Of a DNA stretch of 64,000 bases, positions 8,948 to 16,778 are shown in pieces; position 1 is the first letter of the stretch, and every line of letters starts with the position of its first letter. Under the pieces are notes generated by a model, which had not been told where the DNA came from, did not search any database, and worked only from the letters and a program-made list of their open reading frames with translations. This DNA is from Flammeovirgaceae bacterium UBA2786 (GTDB taxonomy: Bacteria; Bacteroidota; Bacteroidia; Cytophagales; Cyclobacteriaceae): positions 1,512 to 65,511 of the forward strand of contig DEIA01000047.1 of NCBI GenBank assembly GCA_002352225.1, given 5' to 3'. The translations under genes and the position numbers were made by a program.

Positions 8948-10198
8948 ATGTTAAAAAAAATGTTTCCTGCTGCGCTGCTTGTTCTGTTATTTGCTTGCGG
9001 CTCCGAAAAGCAAGATGAAGAATCCGCAGTTATAACCGATAAAGTGAAAACCCGAATTGATTCAACGTTAAGAACCCTTGTTGATTCCGGTAGAATAGCA
9101 GGCGTTTCTGCTCTGATTTTTGAAAAGAATAAAGAAGCCTATTTCAATGCTTTTGGGTATGCCGATCGTGAAGCGAACAAACCAATGGATCGCAACACGC
9201 GTGTGCGTATTTACTCTATGACAAAACCCATTACCGGTGTTGCGCTAATGAAATTGCATGAACAGGGATTGTTTCAATTGGATGATCCCATTTCAAAGTA
9301 TGCACCTGAGTTCGCTGATATGAAAGTAATTTCTGGCATGGATGAAAAGGGTAATCCAATACTGGTTCCTGCTAATCGTTCCATAACCATTCGCGACCTT
9401 ACCCGGCATACCGCTGGTTTTGCTTCCGTACAGCATCCGCAATTAGGGAAGCGGGTAAGCGAGGCGGATGTAATGAACACCAACAATACACTTGCGCAGA
9501 TGGCCACTAAACTGGCCGCTTTGCCTCTTGCTTTTCATCCTGGCGAAGAGTGGAGTTACGGTATTTGTGTAGATGTGCAGGCCTACCTTGTAGAACGTAT
9601 CTCAGGCAAACCTTTTGATGAGTTTGTGCGCGAAAATATTACCGGTCCGCTTGCCATGCACTCCACTAAGTATGTGCCGGAAGATATTAATCTGTTAGCC
9701 GCTATGTATGTACGTAAAGAAGACGGTACCCTTGATCGTATGGCCGACTCGCTGGCAAATTCGTTTAACAGTAAAGAGTGGCCATTAAAACCCGGGGGCT
9801 ATGGATTAACCAGTAACATTGACGATTATATGCGTTTTGCACGAATGTTGGTAAACGAAGGAACGCTTGAAACCACAACGATTTTAAAACCTGAAACAGT
9901 AAAGCTTATGGCTACCAATCATCTGGCCGATAGTGTAACCGAGCGTATGTGGCTGCCCAGCAAAGGGCAGGTTGGTTTTGGAATTGATTTTGCCGTACGC
10001 GTAAAGCCACCAGCAGATGAAAAGGAAAATGCCGGTGTAGTAGGTGAGTTTTTTTGGGATGGTGCTGCGAGCACCTTATTCTGGGTTGACCCAAAGAATG
10101 AATTAACGGCCGTGTTGTTTGTACAAATATTTCCGTTTGATGGAACCGTGCATAAAAAATTCAGAGATGCGGTATATGGATCTTTCCATAATAAGTAG
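8948..10198 (+). CDS. Beta-lactamase-fold serine hydrolase (lipoprotein)
   Basis: A 416-residue protein of the class C beta-lactamase/esterase superfamily. It has a lipoprotein signal with lipobox FAC (Cys17). The catalytic SxxK motif is Ser90-Met-Thr-Lys93 in RIYSMTKPITG; the second-motif Tyr lies in EEWSYGICVDVQAYLVE. The C-terminal WDGAASTLFWVD stands where the KTG/HxG motif is expected. The family includes esterases, D-aminopeptidases and beta-lactamases, so the substrate is open; the divergent second and third motifs favour an esterase or peptidase over antibiotic hydrolysis (inference). It follows the TolB-like gene and ends 2 bp before the convergent EVE gene. Confidence 0.88.
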   Translation: MLKKMFPAALLVLLFACGSEKQDEESAVITDKVKTRIDSTLRTLVDSGRIAGVSALIFEKNKEAYFNAFGYADREANKPMDRNTRVRIYSMTKPITGVALMKLHEQGLFQLDDPISKYAPEFADMKVISGMDEKGNPILVPANRSITIRDLTRHTAGFASVQHPQLGKRVSEADVMNTNNTLAQMATKLAALPLAFHPGEEWSYGICVDVQAYLVERISGKPFDEFVRENITGPLAMHSTKYVPEDINLLAAMYVRKEDGTLDRMADSLANSFNSKEWPLKPGGYGLTSNIDDYMRFARMLVNEGTLETTTILKPETVKLMATNHLADSVTERMWLPSKGQVGFGIDFAVRVKPPADEKENAGVVGEFFWDGAASTLFWVDPKNELTAVLFVQIFPFDGTVHKKFRDAVYGSFHNK

Positions 10199-10200
10199 CG

Positions 10201-10608
10201 CTATTCTCCTGCAAGTTCCAGAATAATATTCCATTCTTTGTCTGTAACCCGGCCTACACTTAAACGACTTAATCGAATCAGATCCATATCGATTAACCGT
10301 TTATCTGCCTTTACCTGTGCCAGCGTTACGGGCTTCTTTAATTTGCGTACCGGCTTTATATCAACTACCACCCAGGCCGTTTCTGTTGTAGTTGGGTCCT
10401 GATATGCTTCCTTCACCACTTTTACGATACCAATTATTTCAAGGCCTTCATTGCTATGATAGAAGAAGAGCTCATCGCCTGTCCGCATGCTTTTCAGATT
10501 GTTTCGCGCAGCATAATTGCGTACACCATCCCAAAATGTTTGTTTGTCTTTTACTAATTGATCCCAACTGTATTTAAAAGGTTCTGATTTAATAAGCCAG
10601 TGCGCCAT
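10201..10608 (-). CDS. EVE domain protein
   Basis: A 135-residue cytoplasmic protein made of a single EVE domain (PUA-like fold). It begins with the signature MAHWLIKSEP and contains WDGVRNYAARNN, GDELFFYHSN and IGIVKVVKEAY, all conserved in the family that includes human THYN1. EVE domains bind modified bases in DNA or RNA (5-methylcytosine derivatives in several characterised cases) and occur both alone and fused to restriction enzymes. This one is stand-alone and no restriction gene is nearby, so a housekeeping role is more likely than defence (inference). Confidence 0.9.
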   Translation of the reverse strand: MAHWLIKSEPFKYSWDQLVKDKQTFWDGVRNYAARNNLKSMRTGDELFFYHSNEGLEIIGIVKVVKEAYQDPTTTETAWVVVDIKPVRKLKKPVTLAQVKADKRLIDMDLIRLSRLSVGRVTDKEWNIILELAGE

Positions 10609-10627
10609 GTGTTACTTCCGTTAACTT

Positions 10628-10635
10628 CAAAAATA
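10628..10635 (-). promoter_or_regulatory. Candidate -7 element for EVE gene
   Basis: The minus strand reads TATTTTTG, an exact TAnnTTTG match, about 20 nt upstream of the EVE start codon. Confidence 0.4.
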
Positions 10636-10649
10636 AAAGGTTAAAAAAA

Positions 10650-10677
10650 ATAAACCCCGAACAATGCCGGGGTTTAT
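10650..10677 (-). terminator. Intrinsic terminator of the SusC/SusD operon
   Basis: A 10-bp stem (ATAAACCCCG / CGGGGTTTAT) has an 8-nt loop and is followed on the minus strand by a run of T residues (AAAAAAAA on the plus strand at about 10643-10650). It lies 22 nt beyond the SusD stop codon. Confidence 0.8.
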
Positions 10678-10698
10678 CAAAATCAGGTCAGATTTTTT

Positions 10699-12078
10699 CT
10701 AGTTTCCTGTATAGGCATCCCAATTCAAATCTGATTGTGGATGAGGAAACTGTGTAAATACAGCACCATTATCGTAACTGGTTGGTATCTCATTAAGCCT
10801 GCCATATCTTCTGGCGTCTATCCAGCGATGGCCCCAGGGTTCGGCCCAAAGCGAATATCTTCTTTGGTATAGAATTTCGTCAATGAGGTCATCTTTTGTT
10901 ACTGCCCCCGGATAATTTCCAATTAATGCCGCATTGCGAATAATATTAATTGCTGCTTCTGCGTCAAGCAGGTTTTGAGCAGATCCCAGTTGTGCAAGGG
11001 CTTCAGCTTTTATAAGAATGAGTTCTTCATTTCTGATAAACGGTATTGATGATGTGTTAGCCGTCCAACGTTTATCCTGATGAGTTCCTGTAAGTGGGCC
11101 GGCATCTGTAGAAACTGTTACGGGTGTGTTTCTGAGCAAGAACTTATCTGTTACCCGCTTATCTCCGGGGGTTGCATCATCTAACACGGATGGGTGCACT
11201 ACAATAATAGTAGACACAGCGGCATTGGCTACATAAAACAGCGGGTTAAACGAATCGGGTGGAGCCCCATACGGATGAGCCGGGCCTGCGTTTAAACTTC
11301 CAGTTTCATTAATAAATGATGCATTAACTGCGTCTAACGCTCCCTGCCAATCTTCTCTGTATAAATTTAATCTTGCCGCTATACCCCGGTTCACTTGCTT
11401 CAGGGTTTCAATCGTATTAAATCCTGTCCATCCAGCTGTTAATTTAAATGGAAAGTTGCCGGTTCCTGCTGCATTTAAATCTGTTAGACCATCATTTAGT
11501 ACACCCAGAATATGATCCAGTGCTGCATCATAGGTAACATAAGGCCCCGGATTTAGCGGGTCGGCTACGTCTACCCTAATTCCATTCTGATAAACAAAGT
11601 TTGCCGGAATCATAAACTGGTAACCCATTATTGTTTTGGCAAACCCTGAAATAGCTGCTCTTTCAGTTGCTGATACAACCGTAGTATTTGCTGCTGCATC
11701 AATAAGTACTTGTGCTTGCTTAATAGCCTGATAAGGTGATGCGTAAGATCCACCTCCGGTAGCCCCAAACCCAAAATAGGCAGCATCGGGTACCCGACCA
11801 TTCTGTCCAAGCCAATCGGTTTGAAACCGTGGATCTGAGCCATTCAGGTACCATATCTCGCGGCCAAATGTATTCCATGCCTGGCTAATGTTTCCTACAT
11901 AGCCTCTGTGGCGCGATTCCAAACCGGTAAGCAAAAACTGAAGTTGGTTTTTAGTTGCATTGTTTGACACACTGCCAACCGATGGGTTATTGGGATCAAC
12001 AATTTCATCCAGCTCAAATGGGTTACACGCTGCTGCAACCATCAAGCCCAGAAATAAATATTTATGAATCTTTTTCAT
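10699..12078 (-). CDS. SusD/RagB-family outer-membrane nutrient-binding lipoprotein
   Basis: A surface lipoprotein of 459 residues that caps the SusC barrel and binds its ligand. The ATG at 12078 gives MKKIHKYLFLGLMVAAAC, a good lipoprotein signal (Cys18); an in-frame ATG 23 codons upstream would destroy it and overlap susC, so it was not used. Family hallmarks are the N-terminal FELDEIVDPN region, the helix-rich TPR-like body and the C-terminal LIDEILYQRRYSLWAEPWG..WIDARRYGRL block. It lies 13 bp downstream of the SusC gene, the usual order. No glycoside hydrolase or other degradative gene is adjacent, so the substrate may be something other than a polysaccharide. Confidence 0.93.
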   Translation of the reverse strand: MKKIHKYLFLGLMVAAACNPFELDEIVDPNNPSVGSVSNNATKNQLQFLLTGLESRHRGYVGNISQAWNTFGREIWYLNGSDPRFQTDWLGQNGRVPDAAYFGFGATGGGSYASPYQAIKQAQVLIDAAANTTVVSATERAAISGFAKTIMGYQFMIPANFVYQNGIRVDVADPLNPGPYVTYDAALDHILGVLNDGLTDLNAAGTGNFPFKLTAGWTGFNTIETLKQVNRGIAARLNLYREDWQGALDAVNASFINETGSLNAGPAHPYGAPPDSFNPLFYVANAAVSTIIVVHPSVLDDATPGDKRVTDKFLLRNTPVTVSTDAGPLTGTHQDKRWTANTSSIPFIRNEELILIKAEALAQLGSAQNLLDAEAAINIIRNAALIGNYPGAVTKDDLIDEILYQRRYSLWAEPWGHRWIDARRYGRLNEIPTSYDNGAVFTQFPHPQSDLNWDAYTGN

Positions 12079-12091
12079 AGATGTGTCTCGT

Positions 12092-15064
12092 TTAAAAATC
12101 AATTTGAACGTGGAAGAATAATCTGCGCATAGTTGGATAAGGCGCAATATCTACGTTGTTGGCAAAAGATGCTCCGAAAGTAGATGTTTCCGGATCATAG
12201 CCTTCGTACTTGGTGAATAACAACACGTTGTTTCCAGAAATGCCAAGCCGTGCACGACTGATCGTGTTGCCAAACCACTTATCTGTATTTGCTTTTGGAA
12301 CATTGTAATACAACCCAAGCTCGCGTAGTTTAATAAACGAAGCATCTTGTACCCAACGGCCGGCATTGTTATACGGTGCCGGAGGTCTTTGTCTGCCATT
12401 TGGCGTTCCATCACCATCATCATCATCAAACCATCCCTTTGTTGTGCCTCCACTATCCGTAAGGAAACTTTGCAGATTAATGTTATCTCCGCCTTTACGC
12501 CACTCCCACATAAAATTCAGGTCGAAGTTTTTGAGGAAGGTAATGCTATTAAACCAAGACATGGTAAAGTCTGGTTGCGAATCGCCCCAAACGGTAAATT
12601 CGCTTGGTCCGGTTGTAGTTGGTGTTCCTACAATGGTTGTAGGGGCAACTCCTTCTCTGATCAGAAATGTTCCTAGTCCAGTGCCAAACGCCCCTGTTAA
12701 ATAAGAAGGAATACCCAAGCGCGTTACCATCGTTTCATTCTTCCACCACATTACACGCGAAGTCCACCGGATTTTATCCTTCTCTAAAACGGTACCGCCC
12801 AACGATAACTCAATCCCTTTGTTTTCCAATTCGGCTTCATTACTTGGGCTGGATGTTACACCGGTTCCCGGAGCCAGGTTCAGGTTTTGAATGTTGTCTT
12901 TCGATCTTTTGATATAATACGTTCCTTCAAAAGAAATTCTATTATTAAACAATCCAAGGTCAAGACCAAATTCCAACTCTTCTGCTCGCTCTGGAGAGAT
13001 AAGCAGGTTACCAATAGTAGTAGATACCGTTGACCCTAACAAGCCACCAATGTTAACACCGGTAAGGGGAGTGAAGGTTGTTCCAAACGGTACAGGGCCA
13101 GCCGTTTGTCCATACGCAAACCTTGGCTTTAATTGCGATACTGACTTAATACTCCAAAAATCAAAATTGGTTAAGTTAACGGCCATAGAAGCGCGCGGGA
13201 AACCGTAAAATTTATCTTTATCTCCGTTTGTTGTTGATTTATCCCAACGCATACCCAGTGTTCCTACAATTTTGTCCTGGTAGTTCAGGTCTTGCTGAAC
13301 AAAAACACCGGCATCTTGTTGTTTGGATGTAAAGTCCGTTTCAACCTCTTGTATGTTCGCTTGTTTAATGGATTTTTGCCCCGGGCTTAAACCACGACCT
13401 CTGTTGAAGAGAACATCTGTTTCAAAATCCAATCTAACAACACCTAATTGGGTTGTCATGTTAATCGCCCTCACATTATAATCATACACCAAAGCCGCCT
13501 GAAAGTTGGTGTTAAATGCTTCTTGCTTACCAATCAACACATCGCCCGGGTTTGCCTGCGCACGTTGATATTGCAGATCTTCGGGCAGGTAGATCATAGT
13601 AGAATTTTGTACAAAGTCTAATCCTCCGTTAAGTTTAAATTTAAGAATAGAATTATCTGTCTTGAATAAATTGGCATCAAGTGAGAACGCTTGAATAAAT
13701 CGATTTACCAACGAGTTGTTTATACCTTTATCTGTAACAGCAACCGGGTTTTCTGCTATGGTATACGGATTATCGGGGTAAACACCTTGCTCATTTGGGA
13801 ACAAGTTGAAATAGTTTGGTACATACGACATGGGATAACCTATACTAGCTCCGGTGTTATTCTGATTACCGGTAAATCCTCTATCGGTAACTGTTCTAAG
13901 AACATTCGAATTGAATCCAAATGTAATGTCTTTAGTTAATTTGTGCTCAATGTTAGACCGTATAGAGTAGCGTTTAAAGCCTGTCTTTTTTACCACTCCA
14001 CTTTCATCTGTAATGCCTCCATTTATATAAAACTTGGTTTTTTCATCGCCCCCACTAACTGAAATTCTTGTATTGGAAAGGGTTGCCGTGTTGCCATAGA
14101 AATAATCTTCATAGTCGATAAACTTGCCATTGGCATCATTAAACCTTTGGAGCTCAACCGGCCGTCTGGCCGCAGCGAAGAAAAAGTTAATCTTATCTTC
14201 ACTCCAGTTATCTACACCCAATAATCTTAACGGAGTCCCCACACCAATGTCTTGATTAAATGAAACCACAGTTTTCCCTGCCTTTCCTTTTTTAGTAGTG
14301 ATAATTATAACCCCTGCATTAGCACGCGTTCCATAAATTGCCGCAGCCGAAGGGCCTTTTAATATTTCAAGGGTTTCTATATCTGCTGGATTTAAATCTG
14401 CCAGACGGTTTGCACCATCGTCCTGCGAAGAAGCTCCTGCGCCACTTACTGTTGCACGACCCGTTCTCTGAAAAGAGTTATCAATATATACTCCATCCAA
14501 AATGATTAGGGGTTGCGAGGCGCCACTAAGCGTAGTAAATCCACGCAGCAAAATGCTCATCCCTCCACCTGGTGCTCCCCCATTTTGGCGGATATTAGCC
14601 CCCGGAACCTTACCATAAATTGCGGCATCGGCAGTTTGAATTTGGGTGGTTCCTAAAAGATCTTTGGCTGAAACCGAACCTACTGCATTAGCAAGATTTG
14701 AACGCTTTACACTAGATGCCAACCCCGAAACAACAACCTCTTCAAGACTTGTTACATCTTCTTCTAACGAAACACTAATAGAAGTGGTGGCCGCGGACAC
14801 ATTTACTTCTTTGGTTTTATAACCGATAAACGAAAAGATCAGCACTGCGCTGCCATTGGCTTCTACAGAAAAATTTCCGTTTATATCAGAAATTGTTCCT
14901 TGCGAGGTTCCTTTTACAGAAACGTTAACTCCCACAATCCCCTCTGCGGTACGGGCATCTCTTATCACACCACTTACCTGGTACGATTGGCCATAAGCTG
15001 TAAGCCCGGTTGCCAACAGCAACACAAACGCCAACCGCTTAGTCATTAAATAGAATTTCATCAT
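12092..15064 (-). CDS. SusC/RagA-family TonB-linked outer-membrane transporter
   Basis: A 990-residue TonB-dependent transporter. After a signal peptide (cleavage near YGQ), a carboxypeptidase-regulatory-like domain (about 28-110: VSGVIRDARTAEGIVGVNVSVKG) leads to a SusC-type plug, with LEEVVVSG and IDNSF..TIEILKGPSAAAIYGTRANAGVIIITTKKG near 200-260, and a 22-strand barrel ending in the aromatic FFHVQIDF. It imports ligands captured by the SusD protein. Two adjacent ATGs lie at 15064 and 15061, with a third six codons in (15046); all leave an intact signal sequence. The first start codon lies in the stem of an 11-bp inverted repeat described separately. Confidence 0.93.
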   Translation of the reverse strand: MMKFYLMTKRLAFVLLLATGLTAYGQSYQVSGVIRDARTAEGIVGVNVSVKGTSQGTISDINGNFSVEANGSAVLIFSFIGYKTKEVNVSAATTSISVSLEEDVTSLEEVVVSGLASSVKRSNLANAVGSVSAKDLLGTTQIQTADAAIYGKVPGANIRQNGGAPGGGMSILLRGFTTLSGASQPLIILDGVYIDNSFQRTGRATVSGAGASSQDDGANRLADLNPADIETLEILKGPSAAAIYGTRANAGVIIITTKKGKAGKTVVSFNQDIGVGTPLRLLGVDNWSEDKINFFFAAARRPVELQRFNDANGKFIDYEDYFYGNTATLSNTRISVSGGDEKTKFYINGGITDESGVVKKTGFKRYSIRSNIEHKLTKDITFGFNSNVLRTVTDRGFTGNQNNTGASIGYPMSYVPNYFNLFPNEQGVYPDNPYTIAENPVAVTDKGINNSLVNRFIQAFSLDANLFKTDNSILKFKLNGGLDFVQNSTMIYLPEDLQYQRAQANPGDVLIGKQEAFNTNFQAALVYDYNVRAINMTTQLGVVRLDFETDVLFNRGRGLSPGQKSIKQANIQEVETDFTSKQQDAGVFVQQDLNYQDKIVGTLGMRWDKSTTNGDKDKFYGFPRASMAVNLTNFDFWSIKSVSQLKPRFAYGQTAGPVPFGTTFTPLTGVNIGGLLGSTVSTTIGNLLISPERAEELEFGLDLGLFNNRISFEGTYYIKRSKDNIQNLNLAPGTGVTSSPSNEAELENKGIELSLGGTVLEKDKIRWTSRVMWWKNETMVTRLGIPSYLTGAFGTGLGTFLIREGVAPTTIVGTPTTTGPSEFTVWGDSQPDFTMSWFNSITFLKNFDLNFMWEWRKGGDNINLQSFLTDSGGTTKGWFDDDDGDGTPNGRQRPPAPYNNAGRWVQDASFIKLRELGLYYNVPKANTDKWFGNTISRARLGISGNNVLLFTKYEGYDPETSTFGASFANNVDIAPYPTMRRLFFHVQIDF

Positions 15065-15105
15065 ACTTTAACTTTTAGGTTTTAAAATTTACTTGTTAAA
15101 GTATG
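15062..15105 (-). promoter_or_regulatory. Start-codon-containing hairpin in the SusC leader
   Basis: Perfect 11-bp inverted repeat CATACTTTAAC (15062-15072) / GTTAAAGTATG (15095-15105) with a 22-nt A/T-rich spacer. In the minus-strand transcript the 3' arm ends with the susC ATG, so folding would bury the first start codon and place the leader A/U-rich stretch in the loop. The repeat could equally be a DNA operator. Confidence 0.5.
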
Positions 15106-15137
15106 CAACGAAATTTTTACGCCATAACCGATCATCA

Positions 15138-15145
15138 CAAAAGTA
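15138..15145 (-). promoter_or_regulatory. Candidate -7 element for SusC/SusD operon
   Basis: The minus strand reads TACTTTTG, an exact TAnnTTTG match, about 74 nt upstream of the SusC ATG. It would produce a leader containing the whole inverted repeat at 15062-15105. No good -33 element was seen. Confidence 0.35.
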
Positions 15146-15161
15146 AACACCCTAAGAATCT

Positions 15162-15809
15162 CTACTTCTCACACAACCCCCCTTTTGCAATCCAGAGTTT
15201 CTGAATTTCAATTTGCAGTAACCCCTGGCGTACAGCGGGATCGGTTTCAATTACCTCTTGCTCCAGGTTGCCTTTCATTATCAGTATTCCACCTTCGTTA
15301 TCGCCAAACGTAGCTTCGGTTATTACATTACCGGTCTTAGCAATTTCCTTCAGGTAGTTGTCATGCATCATAAAAATACGTGGAGCATCCTGTATATTAA
15401 ACTTAGCAATGTTGGGTATATACCGCACAAAATGATACGTTACCATTTCATAATGTTCTCCTACTGCACAGGCCCCACCTATGCGGGGGTAGTACGGCAA
15501 TACCTCTACCCGCCAGCGATTAGCCTGTATGCCCGGGTCGGTCTTCAGCCATTCTTTAACCTGCTCAACTGAGTTTGATTTAAAAATGAAAATACCTCCC
15601 CCTCCATCAAATGGTCCGGCCGAAACCAACTTACCTTCTTTTGCCAATCGCTCAATGTTAGCCAGGTGCCCCTCCATTATTTTCTTTACTTCGGCTTCTG
15701 GTAGTTCCGCCTTGTCGGTGCGCTTGTTCAGAAACACAAAAATCAACTCCGGTGCTTGTGCCAGACTTATGCCCGGAAGCAGTAGCAGTATTAAGATGAA
15801 AGTCTTCAT
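15162..15809 (-). CDS. Secreted protein with two YciI-like domains
   Basis: A 215-residue protein with a signal peptide (cleavage after SLA, about residue 17), followed by two copies of a YciI/YCII-like ferredoxin-fold domain. The first (about 20-110) has EGHLANIERLAKEGKLVSAGPFDGG and the DPGI..NRWRVEVLPYY end. The second (about 120-205) repeats this as MMHDNYLKEIAKTGNVITEATFGDN and ETDPAVRQGLLQIEIQKLW. YciI domains are usually cytoplasmic single-domain proteins of uncertain catalytic role, so export and duplication are notable. It lies on the same strand between the DMT exporter gene and the SusC gene; a TATCTTTA -7-like site precedes it. Confidence 0.8.
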   Translation of the reverse strand: MKTFILILLLLPGISLAQAPELIFVFLNKRTDKAELPEAEVKKIMEGHLANIERLAKEGKLVSAGPFDGGGGIFIFKSNSVEQVKEWLKTDPGIQANRWRVEVLPYYPRIGGACAVGEHYEMVTYHFVRYIPNIAKFNIQDAPRIFMMHDNYLKEIAKTGNVITEATFGDNEGGILIMKGNLEQEVIETDPAVRQGLLQIEIQKLWIAKGGLCEK

Positions 15810-15860
15810 GTTACTAAAGATAGCAAATCCATGCTGTGTTACTAACCGTGCATTTTGGGG

Positions 15861-16778
15861 TTAACCTGTTTTTTGCTTACCCACTAATAACACTCCCGCT
15901 AAAATCAGAGCGGTGCCTATCAGTTGTAACAGCGAAATGGCTTCCTGTAAAAAGAAATAAGCCATTATTATGGTTGACACCGGGCCAATGCTGCCCACAA
16001 TAGCCGCATTATCTGAACCTATACGTTTAATGCCTGCTACCACCAGGTAAGAAGGAATAACGGTTGATAGTAGCGCCATCAAAAAGCTGTATATATAAAC
16101 AGCTGGTGAAAAATGTAATAGCGAGACATTAGATGTAATGAAGAAATGTAACAATACCCCTATCGAAGCAAAACTCATGGCATAACTATTAAACTTGGCT
16201 GACCCTACAATGGGAATTAACCTACCACTACCCACTATATAAGCTGCATAGGTAAACGCACAAACAAGGATAAAAAACGACCCCAGAAAAAAATCCTTAT
16301 TGTAAACAGCCTGCCCCTGTGCTTCGCTTATAAATGCCACAAACAACCCGGCATACGTAATTAGTAACGCAATCCATTGTATGGGTTTAATTTTTACTTT
16401 GAAGATGATGGCCGACATAAGTAAGACCAGCGTTGGATAGATGAAAAGTATCAGGCGTTCAATACCGGCTGTTACATATTGTAATCCCAAAAAATCCAGT
16501 AAGCTGCTAATGTAGTAACCCAGGCAGCCAACTAAAGCCACTCCTAACCATTGTTTAGCGGTAAAGCGTACATTGGTTTGTTTACTGCTTGATATGGCTG
16601 CTGCTATAACAAAAAAGGGAAGTGAAAAAATCATGCGTAGCGCCAGCAACGAAATAGCATCCACTTCAGTCTCGCGATAGGCAAGTTTTACAAAAATGGC
16701 TTTCGTTGAAAAGCAGATTGCTCCCAACAGGGTAAGCAATATTCCGCTTGCCAGTGTTCCTTGCGCTTGCTTTGTCAT
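15861..16778 (-). CDS. EamA/DMT-family metabolite exporter
   Basis: A 305-residue inner-membrane protein with about ten hydrophobic helices arranged as two EamA repeats. Characteristic stretches are LLGAICFSTKAIFVKLAY near the start and AAIVGSIGPVSTIIMAYFFLQEAISLLQLIG near the end, the latter being the conserved EamA signature helix pair. Family members export amino acids, nucleosides or other small metabolites; the substrate cannot be read from sequence. The start codon directly abuts the stop of the GMC oxidoreductase gene (no gap), so it is probably translated from the same transcript. Confidence 0.87.
   Translation of the reverse strand: MTKQAQGTLASGILLTLLGAICFSTKAIFVKLAYRETEVDAISLLALRMIFSLPFFVIAAAISSSKQTNVRFTAKQWLGVALVGCLGYYISSLLDFLGLQYVTAGIERLILFIYPTLVLLMSAIIFKVKIKPIQWIALLITYAGLFVAFISEAQGQAVYNKDFFLGSFFILVCAFTYAAYIVGSGRLIPIVGSAKFNSYAMSFASIGVLLHFFITSNVSLLHFSPAVYIYSFLMALLSTVIPSYLVVAGIKRIGSDNAAIVGSIGPVSTIIMAYFFLQEAISLLQLIGTALILAGVLLVGKQKTG

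Noticed and set aside
8948..10198. Serine hydrolase as an antibiotic-resistance beta-lactamase
   Set aside because: The SxxK motif is present, but the second and third motifs differ from class C beta-lactamases; it is more likely an esterase or peptidase.
10201..10608. EVE protein as part of a restriction or defence locus
   Set aside because: It is a stand-alone domain with no nuclease, helicase or methyltransferase nearby.
12347..12912. Plus-strand open frames opposite the SusC gene
   Set aside because: They are antisense reflections of a well-supported coding gene and have no start context, signal or family resemblance.
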